Counted from the stretch's first letter, positions 1-5,844 are shown. The stretch: 17,634 nt of DNA from an uncultured Faecalibacterium sp. (GCA_934525325.1 CAKSZE010000034.1:1-17634); one strand, 5' to 3'. Numbers and translations are program-made. Notes: generated from the sequence alone by a model not told the origin.

Positions 1-72
1 GTATTCAAGAAAGAGTATGGTGTCAGTCCGGCACAGTACCGAAAGAATCTGGAAGAATCTACTGAAAAATGA
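1..72 (+). CDS. AraC-family transcriptional regulator, C-terminal end (partial)
   Basis: Only the last 23 codons and a TGA stop are in the window; the gene begins upstream. The visible residues, FKKEYGVSPAQYRKN, match the end of the second helix-turn-helix of AraC/XylS regulators, where an F-K-x-x-x-G-x-S-P-x-x-Y/F-R pattern is the family signature. The protein would bind DNA and regulate a nearby gene. A ribosome site and a short acetyltransferase-like reading frame follow after only 33 bases, so the two may be cotranscribed. Effector and target cannot be inferred from this fragment. Confidence 0.8.
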   Translation, partial: VFKKEYGVSPAQYRKNLEESTEK

Positions 73-105
73 GAAGGGTTCCTTATAAATAAGGAGAGTA
101 GCACC

Positions 106-222
106 ATGCCAATAAAAAATGCGATCCACAGCCAACAAGTCTACGACCCTACGGATGATTCCATCATGGCAGAGCAGGAACTTTGCATGGAGCGGCTGTA
201 CGAGGAGGTCTCTTTATGTTAG
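106..222 (+). pseudogene. N-terminal remnant of a sugar (maltose-type) O-acetyltransferase
   Basis: This 38-codon frame has a good ribosome site (AAGGAGAG, 91-98) and an ATG at 106. Its first ~32 residues (IHSQQVYDPTDD, IMAEQ, C-MERLY) resemble the Maac N-terminal helix pair of clostridial sugar O-acetyltransferases. In those proteins the sequence normally continues with D-F/Y-N-x-T-R-P and a left-handed beta-helix catalytic domain of ~150 residues. Here the similarity stops after the LY and a TAG follows six codons later. No catalytic hexapeptide repeats occur downstream in any plus frame I checked. The stop overlaps the start region of the next gene (ATG at 216, TAG at 220-222), so translation could be coupled. 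It is most likely a deletion remnant; a reused short leader ORF is the alternative. Confidence 0.55.
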
Positions 223-464
223 AGCATTTTTTCAAATCGCTAGTTGCAACAGTTTCTGACCCTTACCAATGCAATCGCATCACGGATGCGTTGGCGGCTG
301 CGGGAATCAAGTTCTATTGCAAAACTAAAGATGTCAATCGACGTAACACATTTGATCAAGCAAGAATTGGAATCCTCGGCATAAAACCGCAGTATGTCAC
401 AGAGGTGTTTGTGGACAAAGAAAATGCTGATATGGCTCTGCACATTATACATACCCTGTCATAA
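216..464 (+). CDS. Small DUF2007-like protein (possible signal-transducing domain)
   Basis: An 82-residue protein starting at the ATG at 216, which has a GAGGAGG ribosome site at 202-208. A longer version from 183 would lack a ribosome site and run through the acetyltransferase remnant. The order is a short amphipathic start, a beta-strand (KSLVATV), a helix (PYQCNRITDALAAAGI), a strand (KFYCKTKDV), a loop, then VTEVFVDKENADMALHII. This strand-helix-strand pattern with A-L-x-x-A-G-I resembles DUF2007, a ferredoxin-like fold annotated as a putative signal-transducing domain. Function is unknown. Base composition is AT-rich compared with genes after 1500. The start codon overlaps the preceding remnant, so expression may depend on translation of that remnant. 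Confidence 0.55.
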   Translation: MLEHFFKSLVATVSDPYQCNRITDALAAAGIKFYCKTKDVNRRNTFDQARIGILGIKPQYVTEVFVDKENADMALHIIHTLS

Positions 465-524
465 GCCCGGAGTTCCCCTGCGAACAAAGCATTCCGATAA
501 TTTCTGACTTTTACACAGACGCAG

Positions 525-568
525 CAAAAGGCGGGAGCTTCCCACAAAAGGAAAGCCACCGCCTTTGT
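525..568. terminator. Bidirectional intrinsic terminator between the DUF2007-like gene and the toxin gene
   Basis: An 8-bp outer stem, AAAGGCGG (527-534) with CCGCCTTT (559-566), encloses a second imperfect helix (GCTTCC with GGAAAGC). Short T-runs follow on both strands, so it can end the plus-strand gene at 464 and the minus-strand toxin gene ending at 572. Confidence 0.6.
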
Positions 569-571
569 TGA

Positions 572-889
572 TCATCGGATGAGCCAGCCGTAATCCTGTC
601 TGCAATCTACCACATAATCTGCATAAACCGTATTATCTACGATCTGGAAGATGAGCATATAGCGGTTTTCAAACAGGATAAATCGGTAAGCATTTTTGGG
701 AATGTATTCGCCTTTGAGCCATGGGCAGCGCTGCGGCATCTGCTCCAAAGACTTTGCAGCCTTTTCAAATTCGACTGTAAGCCGCTCTGCTGCTGCAGGA
801 CTGACCTGTGCCAGAAATGCGGCATGGGACACCAGCATCTGAGCAGCCCGTGCTGACACGATCACGCGATATTTATTTTGCTGCTCCAT
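572..889 (-). CDS. RelE/ParE-family toxin
   Basis: A 105-residue basic protein with the ParE/RelE layout: an N-terminal strand (YRVIVSARA), two long helices (AAQMLVSHAAFLAQV and AAERLTVEFEKAAKSL), then a beta-sheet core with R-F-I-L-F-x-x-R-Y-M-L-I-F-Q-I and TVYADYVVDCRQDYGWL. Family members are either gyrase poisons (ParE) or ribosome-dependent mRNA nucleases (RelE); the sequence does not decide between them. The start ATG at 889 lies inside the antitoxin gene, with a GGAGG about 9 bases upstream. The 17-bp overlap and antitoxin-first order are typical of type II systems. A terminator lies just past the stop. Confidence 0.8.
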   Translation of the reverse strand: MEQQNKYRVIVSARAAQMLVSHAAFLAQVSPAAAERLTVEFEKAAKSLEQMPQRCPWLKGEYIPKNAYRFILFENRYMLIFQIVDNTVYADYVVDCRQDYGWLIR

Positions 890-1160
890 GTCCGGCGGCC
901 TCCTTGATCGCGCAACGCATCATGGAAGTGACCTCGTCGATCGAATAGCCCTCGCTTCCACGCATCCGATCCTCTTCCACGGAAAGCAGCTCTTCACGGA
1001 GCTTCAGCATTTTTTCACGGCGGTTGTAGGTTTCGATGTCCATGACGACTAAATCACCCTCGCCGTTCTTGGTAAGAAAAACCGGCTCAGCGGTTTCTCT
1101 GCACAAATCAGCAATCTCGTTGTAGTTCTGGCGAATCGCTGCAGATGGACGGATATTCAT
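873..1160 (-). CDS. Phd/YefM-family antitoxin
   Basis: A 95-residue protein beginning MNIRPSAAIRQNYNEIADLC, which fits the N-terminal dimerising and DNA-binding fold of Phd/YefM antitoxins. The usual V-F-L-T-K-N-G-x-G-D-L-V-V-M-D-I-E-T-Y stretch follows at about residues 27-46. The C-terminal ~45 residues are helical and charged, as expected for the part that wraps the toxin. The start ATG at 1160 has a strong AGGAGGTG ribosome site (1166-1173). It is the first gene of the toxin-antitoxin operon and probably represses its own promoter at 1215-1243. Confidence 0.8.
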   Translation of the reverse strand: MNIRPSAAIRQNYNEIADLCRETAEPVFLTKNGEGDLVVMDIETYNRREKMLKLREELLSVEEDRMRGSEGYSIDEVTSMMRCAIKEAAGHGAAK

Positions 1161-1214
1161 AAAAGCACCTCCTGCTCCTGTGTAACCTGTCCATAATAGT
1201 AAAATTCTAATTAT

Positions 1215-1243
1215 ATTATACCCATATTATGCAACGAAGTCAA
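1215..1243 (-). promoter_or_regulatory. Promoter of the toxin-antitoxin operon, with a possible operator
   Basis: Read on the minus strand: -35 TTGACT (1238-1243), 17-base spacer, -10 TATAAT (1215-1220). A 7-base direct repeat, ATAATAT, separated by GGGT, covers the -10. That is a reasonable place for the antitoxin to bind and repress, but the operator role is inferred. Confidence 0.65.
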
Positions 1244-1309
1244 TGCGGACAACGGTTGATTCGTTCTCCGCTTCCACCACTTTCACGGTTGCAGACCCTA
1301 AATTCATGC

Positions 1310-1338
1310 TGGACATTTGCGCAAAATTATGGTATAAT
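1310..1338 (+). promoter_or_regulatory. Promoter of tRNA-Gly
   Basis: -35 TGGACA (1310-1315), 17-base spacer, -10 TATAAT (1333-1338). The tRNA begins 13 bases after the -10, leaving only a few bases of 5' leader. Confidence 0.75.
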
Positions 1339-1351
1339 GCATTCTGCAATT

Positions 1352-1426
1352 GCGGGTATAGTACATCGGCTAGTATATCAGCCTTCCAAGCTGAGGAGGT
1401 GGGTTCGATTCCCATTACCCGCTCCA
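1352..1426 (+). tRNA. tRNA-Gly(TCC)
   Basis: A complete cloverleaf can be drawn. The acceptor stem is GCGGGTA (1352-1358) with TACCCGC (1416-1422), followed by T as discriminator and an encoded CCA (1424-1426). The D arm has GTAC/GTAT around a loop with the GG pair. The anticodon stem TCAGC/GCTGA holds the loop CTTCCAA, giving anticodon TCC (reads GGA and related glycine codons). The T arm is GTGGG-TTCGATT-CCCAT. The gene stands alone, with its own promoter and terminator. Confidence 0.95.
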
Positions 1427-1427
1427 C

Positions 1428-1465
1428 AAGACCTGAACCTTGAATGGTTCGGGTCTTTTCTTTTT
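1428..1465 (+). terminator. Intrinsic terminator of tRNA-Gly
   Basis: A 12-bp stem (1428-1439 with 1446-1457, one G-U pair) with a 6-base loop is followed by a T-rich run ending about 1465. It starts immediately after the CCA end of the tRNA. Confidence 0.85.
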
Positions 1466-1486
1466 ACCTTGCGCCGCGCCGCCATC

Positions 1487-1515
1487 TTGCCAACCGGCGG
1501 GGGAAATGCTACAAT
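1487..1515 (+). promoter_or_regulatory. Promoter of the PH-domain protein gene
   Basis: -35 TTGCCA (1487-1492), 17-base spacer, -10 TACAAT (1510-1515). The start codon lies 33 bases downstream, behind a GAAAGGGGA ribosome site. Confidence 0.65.
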
Positions 1516-1548
1516 AGAGCCATAAAACGCTGAAAGGGGAACGCTGCT

Positions 1549-1926
1549 ATGGAATTTCGCGATAAACCGATGGAGAACCTTATCCGCCTGCAGGAGAAGG
1601 ATATCTGCAAAAATATCAATGCCCTGCTGCTGGAGGGCGAGCAGATCGTGGGCGCGTACAAGACGGTGCGCGATCAGGTGGTGTTTACCAGCCACCGCAT
1701 CATCATGGTGGATATGCAGGGGGTCACGGGCACACGGCAGCAGATCTTTGTGCTGCCTTACCGCAAGGTGCTGCACTACGGCATCCAGACGGCGGGCTTT
1801 GGCGACCCGCTGCAGGCGTCCCAGCTGACGGTCTGCTTTGCGGACGGCCACGAGGCCAAGTTTGGCTTTATCGGGCAGAAAGACCTATTTCAGGTGGCAA
1901 ACGCCATCAGCGCCCGCATTCTGTAA
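1549..1926 (+). CDS. Bacterial PH-domain protein (bPH family)
   Basis: A 125-residue soluble protein with no signal peptide or membrane segment. After a charged helix (residues ~5-25), the body reads as a series of beta-strands: LLLEGEQIVGAYKTVRD, QVVFTSHRIIMVDMQGV, QQIFVLPYRKVLHYGI, LTVCFADGHEAKFGFI. A closing helix follows (LFQVANAISARIL). The F-T-S/N-x-R-I-I-x-x-D-x-Q-G and L-P-Y-R-K-V patterns are typical of the bacterial PH domain family related to B. subtilis YvbH, formerly DUF1696. The biochemical role of this family is not established; most members are stand-alone. It has its own promoter and terminator, so it is a single-gene unit. Confidence 0.8.
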   Translation: MEFRDKPMENLIRLQEKDICKNINALLLEGEQIVGAYKTVRDQVVFTSHRIIMVDMQGVTGTRQQIFVLPYRKVLHYGIQTAGFGDPLQASQLTVCFADGHEAKFGFIGQKDLFQVANAISARIL

Positions 1927-1942
1927 GAGAACCTGAAACCAA

Positions 1943-1982
1943 AAGCCGCTGCACAGTGATTGGTGCGGCGGCTTCTTTTTTT
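1943..1982 (+). terminator. Intrinsic terminator of the PH-domain gene
   Basis: A 12-bp stem (1943-1954 with 1963-1974, one G-U pair) with an 8-base loop, followed by CTTTTTTT. Confidence 0.85.
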
Positions 1983-1995
1983 GAGACCCAATCTG

Positions 1996-2037
1996 TAAAA
2001 AACGGTTCAGAAGCGCCCGCAGGCGCTTCTGAACCGT
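1996..2037 (-). terminator. Intrinsic terminator of the MFS transporter gene
   Basis: A perfect 16-bp stem (2002-2017 with 2022-2037) has the tetraloop TGCG on the minus strand, followed there by TTTTTTA. It lies 18 bases beyond the pseudoknot-like element at 2056-2089. The MATE gene shows the same arrangement at 5787-5827. Confidence 0.85.
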
Positions 2038-2054
2038 CAATTTAAAATTGATTT

Positions 2055-2089
2055 TCCGCTGAAGATGGCCAAAGCAAAGCGGAGGCCAT
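2055..2089 (-). ncRNA. Pseudoknot-like 3'-UTR RNA element, copy A
   Basis: Read on the minus strand: ATGGCC, T, CCGCT, 7-base loop TTGCTTT, GGCCAT, 4-base loop CTTC, AGCGG. ATGGCC pairs with GGCCAT (6 bp) and CCGCT pairs with AGCGG (5 bp) in crossed order, which is an H-type pseudoknot with loops of 1, 7 and 4 bases. It begins about 30 bases after the MFS stop codon and is followed by an 18-base AT-rich linker and the terminator. A second copy with the same spacings and two compensated base-pair swaps lies at 5846-5879. I do not recognise the family; the strand is inferred from the flanking gene and terminator. Confidence 0.55.
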
Positions 2090-2120
2090 TAAAATAGTTT
2101 TGCAGCGTTGCACCAAAGAT

Positions 2121-3281
2121 TTAGTCGTGCGCCGTTTTGCGCACCAGCTGCCGGTGCATCAGCGCCATCAGCACCAGAACTGCCAGCAGATAGAAGGGGA
2201 ACAGCGCCGGGGTGATGTTATTGGCAAGCAGACCGAACAGCGGCGGCATGACCAGATTGCCCACATAGGCGCTGCTCATCTGGATGCCGATGACGGCCTG
2301 AGAGTTTTGTGCGCCGAAATGCGCCGGGGTGGAGTGGATGATGCTGGGGTAGATGGGCGCACAGCCCAGTCCCACCAGCACAAGCCCAGCCAGCGCAAAG
2401 ACCTGCGCCCCGGGCAGCAGCAGGGCGGCAACGCCCGCGCCCAGCACCGCAAACCCCAGACGGATCATCTGGGTGTCGCTCAGTTTTAAGGTCAGAAAGC
2501 CGCAGACGCCCCGTCCCACCGTGATGCCGATGTAGAACAGGCTGGCAAAGCTGGCAGCAGTCTGGGCAGGCACCTGCCGCACAAGGGTCAGGTAGCTGCT
2601 GGCCCAAAGCCCGGCGGTGGTCTCCAGCGCACAGTAGCAGAAGAAGCAGAGCATCACTTCCTTCGCGCCCGGCAGCGCGAACACCTGCGGCAGGGTCAGC
2701 GCCTTGGGCGCGGTGCCGTCCGGGGCGGCATCGGGGCGTTTATGCCACAGGGGCAGGCTGCAAAAAAGCACGGCAGAAAGTGCGATCTGGAACAGGGCAA
2801 TGTACCGGTAGCCGCTGTTCCAGCTCAGCCCACCGGAAAGAGCCGCGCCCATCACCATAGGGCCGATGGTGGTGCCCACGCCCCACATGCAGTGCAGCCA
2901 GCTCATGTGGCGGCTTTCGTAATGCAGGGCAACGTAGTTGTTCAGGGCGGCATCCACGCTGCCCGCGCCCAAGCCGTAGGGCACAGCCCACAGGCAGAGC
3001 ATCCAGAAACGGCCGGAGACCGAAAAGCCGAACAGCGCCGCAGCGGTCATGCCCACGCTGAGGGCGGTCACTTTGCCCGTGCCCAGCGCCCGGGTGAGCC
3101 GGTCGCTGTTCAGGCTGGAAACGATGGTGCCCAGCGAGATGATCATGGACAGGATGCCCGCGTAGGAGAAGGGGACGCCCAGCTGGGGGTACATGGTGGG
3201 CCATGCGGACCCCAGCAGGGAATCCGGCAGACCAAGGCTGATAAAGGCCAGATAAATAATAGGCAGCAAAAGCTGTGTCAT
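2121..3281 (-). CDS. MFS transporter
   Basis: A 386-residue integral membrane protein with about 12 hydrophobic segments, the normal length for the major facilitator superfamily. The first segment (LLLPIIYLAFISLGLPDSLLGSAWP) carries the G-L-P-D-S-x-x-G-x-x-W-P motif of one MFS subgroup. The segment 2-3 loop has the motif A-like SDRLTRALGTGKV. The segment 4-5 region (GAGSVDAALNNYVA and WLHCMWGVGTTIGP) resembles the sugar/FucP-like side of the superfamily. A cytoplasmic loop near the middle (HKRPDAAPDGTAPK) divides the two six-helix halves. Substrate cannot be read from the sequence. The start ATG at 3281 has GGAGGAA upstream. I found no convincing promoter between it and mscS; a weak TTGTAA-N19-TATGAT is the best candidate. 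A pseudoknot-like element and a terminator follow. Confidence 0.85.
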   Translation of the reverse strand: MTQLLLPIIYLAFISLGLPDSLLGSAWPTMYPQLGVPFSYAGILSMIISLGTIVSSLNSDRLTRALGTGKVTALSVGMTAAALFGFSVSGRFWMLCLWAVPYGLGAGSVDAALNNYVALHYESRHMSWLHCMWGVGTTIGPMVMGAALSGGLSWNSGYRYIALFQIALSAVLFCSLPLWHKRPDAAPDGTAPKALTLPQVFALPGAKEVMLCFFCYCALETTAGLWASSYLTLVRQVPAQTAASFASLFYIGITVGRGVCGFLTLKLSDTQMIRLGFAVLGAGVAALLLPGAQVFALAGLVLVGLGCAPIYPSIIHSTPAHFGAQNSQAVIGIQMSSAYVGNLVMPPLFGLLANNITPALFPFYLLAVLVLMALMHRQLVRKTAHD

Positions 3282-3430
3282 AGGAAGAGTTCCTCCACAG
3301 ATGATTTAATGGCGTGCTCCGCAGTGTATGCGGGTGCGCTATAAGAATAACATGACCGGACGGGAAATCATAGGGTAAAAGCGCCTGCTTTTTACAACAA
3401 AACCGGCGTTTCTTTGTTTTAGTCCGTGAA

Positions 3431-3465
3431 AATGCGTTTGCCGCGGCCTACAGGCTGCGGCAAAC
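3431..3465 (-). terminator. Probable terminator of the MscS channel gene
   Basis: A 13-bp stem (3436-3448 with 3453-3465, one A-C mismatch on the minus strand) with a 4-base loop, followed on the minus strand by GCATTTTC. The T-run is short, so termination may be partial. The MATE terminator is followed by the similar GCATTTTTC, though its T-run starts one base sooner after the stem. Confidence 0.6.
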
Positions 3466-3492
3466 ATAAAATAGAAATAGATATCAGATCGG

Positions 3493-4587
3493 TTATTCGT
3501 TTTCGCCGTTCTTTTCCAGATACACGGTGGTGGAGGGGAAGGCGAAGTCCACGCCGTTTTTCTGCATCACGTCCATCAGGTCAAGGTTCAAATCGTTCTG
3601 CATCTGTAAAAAGCGGGTCATGTCGGCGGTGCGCAGGTAGGCGGACACCAGCAGGTCGATGCTGGAAGCACCGAAGCCGCTCAGCTTGACCAGCACCGAG
3701 TCCTCGTAGGTGTAGGGGCTGGCCGTGAGCATGGCGGTCAGGTCTGCCATCAGATGTTCCAGCTGGGGACGGGTGGTGTCGTAGGTGACCCCGAGGGTGA
3801 AGCGGTACAGCCGCTTGTTGCGCAAAGTGCCGTTGTTGATGGTGGCAGAGCTGACCGTGCTGTTGGTCAGGATGTACACCGAGTTATCCAGGGCGCGGAC
3901 CTTGGTGGAGCGGAAGTTGATATCCACCACCTCGCCGGAAACGTCGCCCACGGTGATCCAGTCGCCGATGGAAAAGGGGCGGTCCAGCAAAATGACCAGC
4001 CCACTGAACAGGTTTTTGGCGCTGTCCTGCGCCGCCAGAGAGATGGTCAGACCGACAAGACCCGCACTGGCGACGATGCTGCCCACCGGCAGGCCGGTCT
4101 CCTGTGCCATGGTCATAACGCCCAGCACCACGATGAAAACTTTATATAGTTTGTTCAGCAGGGTGGTCAGGGTGCGGTTGGTGCGCACCTCCTCGCCGCA
4201 GTTTGCCAGCATCAGGTCGGTGATATCGGCGGCGGCGTACAGCCCCTGACACACAAAATAGGTGGCGGCAAGCTCAAAGACCATGAGCAGGAATTTGCTC
4301 ACGCCGGCAATTGCCCACGGCAGGCTGACTGCTGCGGCGTAGATGAACGCCGCAAGGGTGAGCCGCTGCAGCGGCACGGCAAAGCTGCGCAGCAGAATGG
4401 GCGTACCTGCCAGCCGCCAGCTGCGGCGCAGCAGGGCAGGGAACACCCGGCGGGACAAAAGCTGCCGCGCCAGCCAGCCCAGCACCAGCAGCAGTGCCGC
4501 GCACACCACCCGGGCGGCAAAGGCTGCCCAGCCTTCCAGCAGCAGCGAGCCCAGCTCAAAACCAAGGTTACGGATCGAGAAAATCAT
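3493..4587 (-). CDS. MscS-family mechanosensitive ion channel
   Basis: A 364-residue membrane protein that should open under membrane tension and release solutes during hypo-osmotic shock. Hydrophobic segments lie at about 21-40, 75-118 and 148-162. The family's pore-lining helix follows at ~168-205 (GLVGLTISLAAQDSAKNLFSG), then the linker ILLDRPFSIGDWI. After it comes the cytoplasmic beta domain (VGDVSGEVVDINFRSTKVRALDN, Y-I-L-T-N-S) and the alpha/beta C-terminal domain. This is the YggB/YnaI-type layout with extra N-terminal helices. The ATG at 4587 was chosen because an AGGAGG lies just upstream and a promoter sits at 4622-4650; the open frame continues upstream only through the promoter and the opposite-strand riboswitch. 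Confidence 0.9.
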   Translation of the reverse strand: MIFSIRNLGFELGSLLLEGWAAFAARVVCAALLLVLGWLARQLLSRRVFPALLRRSWRLAGTPILLRSFAVPLQRLTLAAFIYAAAVSLPWAIAGVSKFLLMVFELAATYFVCQGLYAAADITDLMLANCGEEVRTNRTLTTLLNKLYKVFIVVLGVMTMAQETGLPVGSIVASAGLVGLTISLAAQDSAKNLFSGLVILLDRPFSIGDWITVGDVSGEVVDINFRSTKVRALDNSVYILTNSTVSSATINNGTLRNKRLYRFTLGVTYDTTRPQLEHLMADLTAMLTASPYTYEDSVLVKLSGFGASSIDLLVSAYLRTADMTRFLQMQNDLNLDLMDVMQKNGVDFAFPSTTVYLEKNGENE

Positions 4588-4621
4588 GGAAAACCTCCTG
4601 TGTTTTTTCACAACGCATTCT

Positions 4622-4650
4622 ATAATAGCATACTCTGTCGCCCGGGGCAA
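4622..4650 (-). promoter_or_regulatory. Promoter of the MscS channel gene
   Basis: Read on the minus strand: -35 TTGCCC (4645-4650), 17-base spacer, -10 TATTAT (4622-4627). It lies 35 bases upstream of the start codon and is divergent from the ribU promoter. Confidence 0.6.
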
Positions 4651-4687
4651 GGAAAGAAAGGTGAAAACTGATTTTTGGAAAGGGGGC

Positions 4688-4716
4688 TTGACAGCGCCGC
4701 CCTGCCGCGCTATACT
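4688..4716 (+). promoter_or_regulatory. Promoter of the FMN riboswitch-ribU unit
   Basis: -35 TTGACA (4688-4693), 17-base spacer, -10 TATACT (4711-4716). Transcription should start around 4723, about 10 bases before the riboswitch. Confidence 0.85.
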
Positions 4717-4731
4717 CTTGGTCAGAAAGTT

Positions 4732-4843
4732 CGTTTCAGGGCGGGGTGCAATTCCCCACTGGCGGTAAAGTCCGCGACCACCCGCAAGGGTGCTGACCCG
4801 GTGCAACTCCGGGACCAACGGTATAGTCCGGATGCAAGAAACG
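4732..4843 (+). promoter_or_regulatory. FMN riboswitch (RFN element)
   Basis: The closing stem P1 is CGTTTC (4732-4737) with GAAACG (4838-4843). Inside are the conserved RFN blocks in order: AGGGCGGGGTGCAATTCCCC, ACTGGCGGTAAAGTCCGCGA, a short variable hairpin (ACCCGCAAGGGTG), CTGACCCGGTGCAACTCCGGG, then ACCAACGGTATAGTCCGGAT. These match the six-stem FMN aptamer. When FMN binds, the downstream terminator at 4863-4904 would be expected to form and shut off ribU. The element thus links riboflavin import to cellular FMN. Confidence 0.95.
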
Positions 4844-4862
4844 GCAGGCAAATTGCGTCTGT

Positions 4863-4904
4863 GCGCCCTGTTGCAGTTTTTGGTTGCAGCAGGGCGCTTT
4901 TTGG
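4863..4904 (+). terminator. Riboswitch-controlled intrinsic terminator
   Basis: A 13-bp stem (4863-4875 with 4885-4897, one G-U pair), 9-base loop and TTTTT run. It lies 20 bases after the aptamer and 85 bases before the ribU start, where an expression platform for transcription attenuation is expected. Confidence 0.85.
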
Positions 4905-4988
4905 TTTGTCTTTCCGGTTCGATCCAGCGCGAAAAGGGCTTTCCGAACAAATTTGAACGGGGCGTACACCCCGGGGAGGACAACTACC

Positions 4989-5588
4989 ATGAAAAAGAAT
5001 ACCACCCACAACCTGACCGTTGCCGCCATGCTCAGCGCGGTCGCCTTTATCCTGATGTTCATCGAGTTCCCGCTGCCGATGCTCATCCCGTCCTTCGTCA
5101 AGATGGACTTCTCCGACCTGCCCGCCCTGCTGGGTGCCTTTGCACTGGGCCCGGTGTACGGCGTGGTCATCAGCTTTATGAAGAACCTGCTGCACATCAT
5201 CATCAAGGGCACCTCCACCGCCTGCGTGGGCGAGTTGTGCAACTTTATGCTGGGTGCGGTGTTCTCCGCTGTGGCGGGCTTTGTCTACAAGCGCAACAAG
5301 AGCCGCAAGACCGCCATCCTGGGCGCCATTGCCGGTGCAGCCGCTATGGCAGTGTTCAGCGTGCCCTCCAACTACTTCATTACCTACCCGGCCTATGTGC
5401 AGTTCTACCATATGCCGCTGGAAGCTATTTTGGGCATGTATCAGGCCATTCTGCCCTCTGCTGACAGCCTGATCAAGTGCCTTGTGATCTTCAACATGCC
5501 CTTCACGCTGGTCAAGGGTCTGCTGGACGCAGTGCTGTGCCTGCTGATCTATAAGCCCCTGTCTCCCATCCTGCACGGCCGCAAGTAA
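4989..5588 (+). CDS. ribU: Riboflavin ECF transporter, substrate-binding S component RibU
   Basis: A 199-residue membrane protein with about six hydrophobic helices. RibU is the substrate-capturing subunit that works with a shared EcfA-EcfA'-EcfT energy module to import riboflavin; no such module is in this window. Family hallmarks are the M-D-F-S-D-L-P-A-L-L-G stretch after helix 1 (residues ~39-49), G-P-x-Y-G-V-x-I-S-F-x-K-N-L-L-H (~55-70), and G-E-L-C-N-F-M-L-G (~79-87). The start ATG at 4989 has GGGGAGGA 9-16 bases upstream. Frames starting further upstream would run through the terminator and riboswitch and are rejected. The FMN riboswitch directly upstream strongly supports riboflavin as the substrate. 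Confidence 0.93.
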   Translation: MKKNTTHNLTVAAMLSAVAFILMFIEFPLPMLIPSFVKMDFSDLPALLGAFALGPVYGVVISFMKNLLHIIIKGTSTACVGELCNFMLGAVFSAVAGFVYKRNKSRKTAILGAIAGAAAMAVFSVPSNYFITYPAYVQFYHMPLEAILGMYQAILPSADSLIKCLVIFNMPFTLVKGLLDAVLCLLIYKPLSPILHGRK

Positions 5589-5602
5589 GCTGCTGAGATG
5601 AC

Positions 5603-5645
5603 AGAGAGCCGGAAAGTCCGCGGACTTTCCGGCTCTTTCTCTATT
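5603..5645 (+). terminator. Intrinsic terminator of ribU
   Basis: A perfect 32-base palindrome (5605-5636) forms a stem of up to 14-16 bp, followed by TTCTCTATTT. Confidence 0.8.
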
Positions 5646-5666
5646 TAGAAGGAAAATCTGCCGCAC

Positions 5667-5782
5667 AAACTCCCTCAGCCACGGCTTACGCCGTGACAGC
5701 TCCCTCGGAGATGGAGCCCTTGGCATAGCGATGATGTTTCCGGCTAAAGCGTAAAGTTTGCGGATGCGTCAGGAGCCCCTTC
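5667..5782 (+). repeat. Truncated copy of the MITE-like repeat
   Basis: These ~116 bases match 8883-8998 of the intact element, with only about six substitutions and no gaps that I can see. The left inverted repeat (AAACTCCCTCAG) and the internal hairpin (CACGGC...GCCGTG) are present. The right ~40 bases, including the right inverted repeat, are missing; similarity stops at AGGAGCCCCTTC, just before the MATE terminator. The 301-base stretch 5589-5889 contains no gene: it holds the ribU terminator, this repeat, the MATE terminator and pseudoknot copy B. Confidence 0.85.
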
Positions 5783-5786
5783 CTGT

Positions 5787-5827
5787 GAAAAATGCGTTTG
5801 GAGCACTCCGCAGAGTGCTCCAAACGC
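5787..5827 (-). terminator. Intrinsic terminator of the MATE gene
   Basis: A perfect 15-bp stem (5794-5808 with 5813-5827) has minus-strand tetraloop TGCG, followed on the minus strand by ATTTTTC. Confidence 0.85.
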
Positions 5828-5844
5828 AAAATATAAAGAATCTT

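Noticed and set aside
4588..4983. N-terminal extension of the MscS protein
   Set aside because: The extra codons run through its own promoter and the opposite-strand FMN riboswitch, while the ATG at 4587 has an AGGAGG site.
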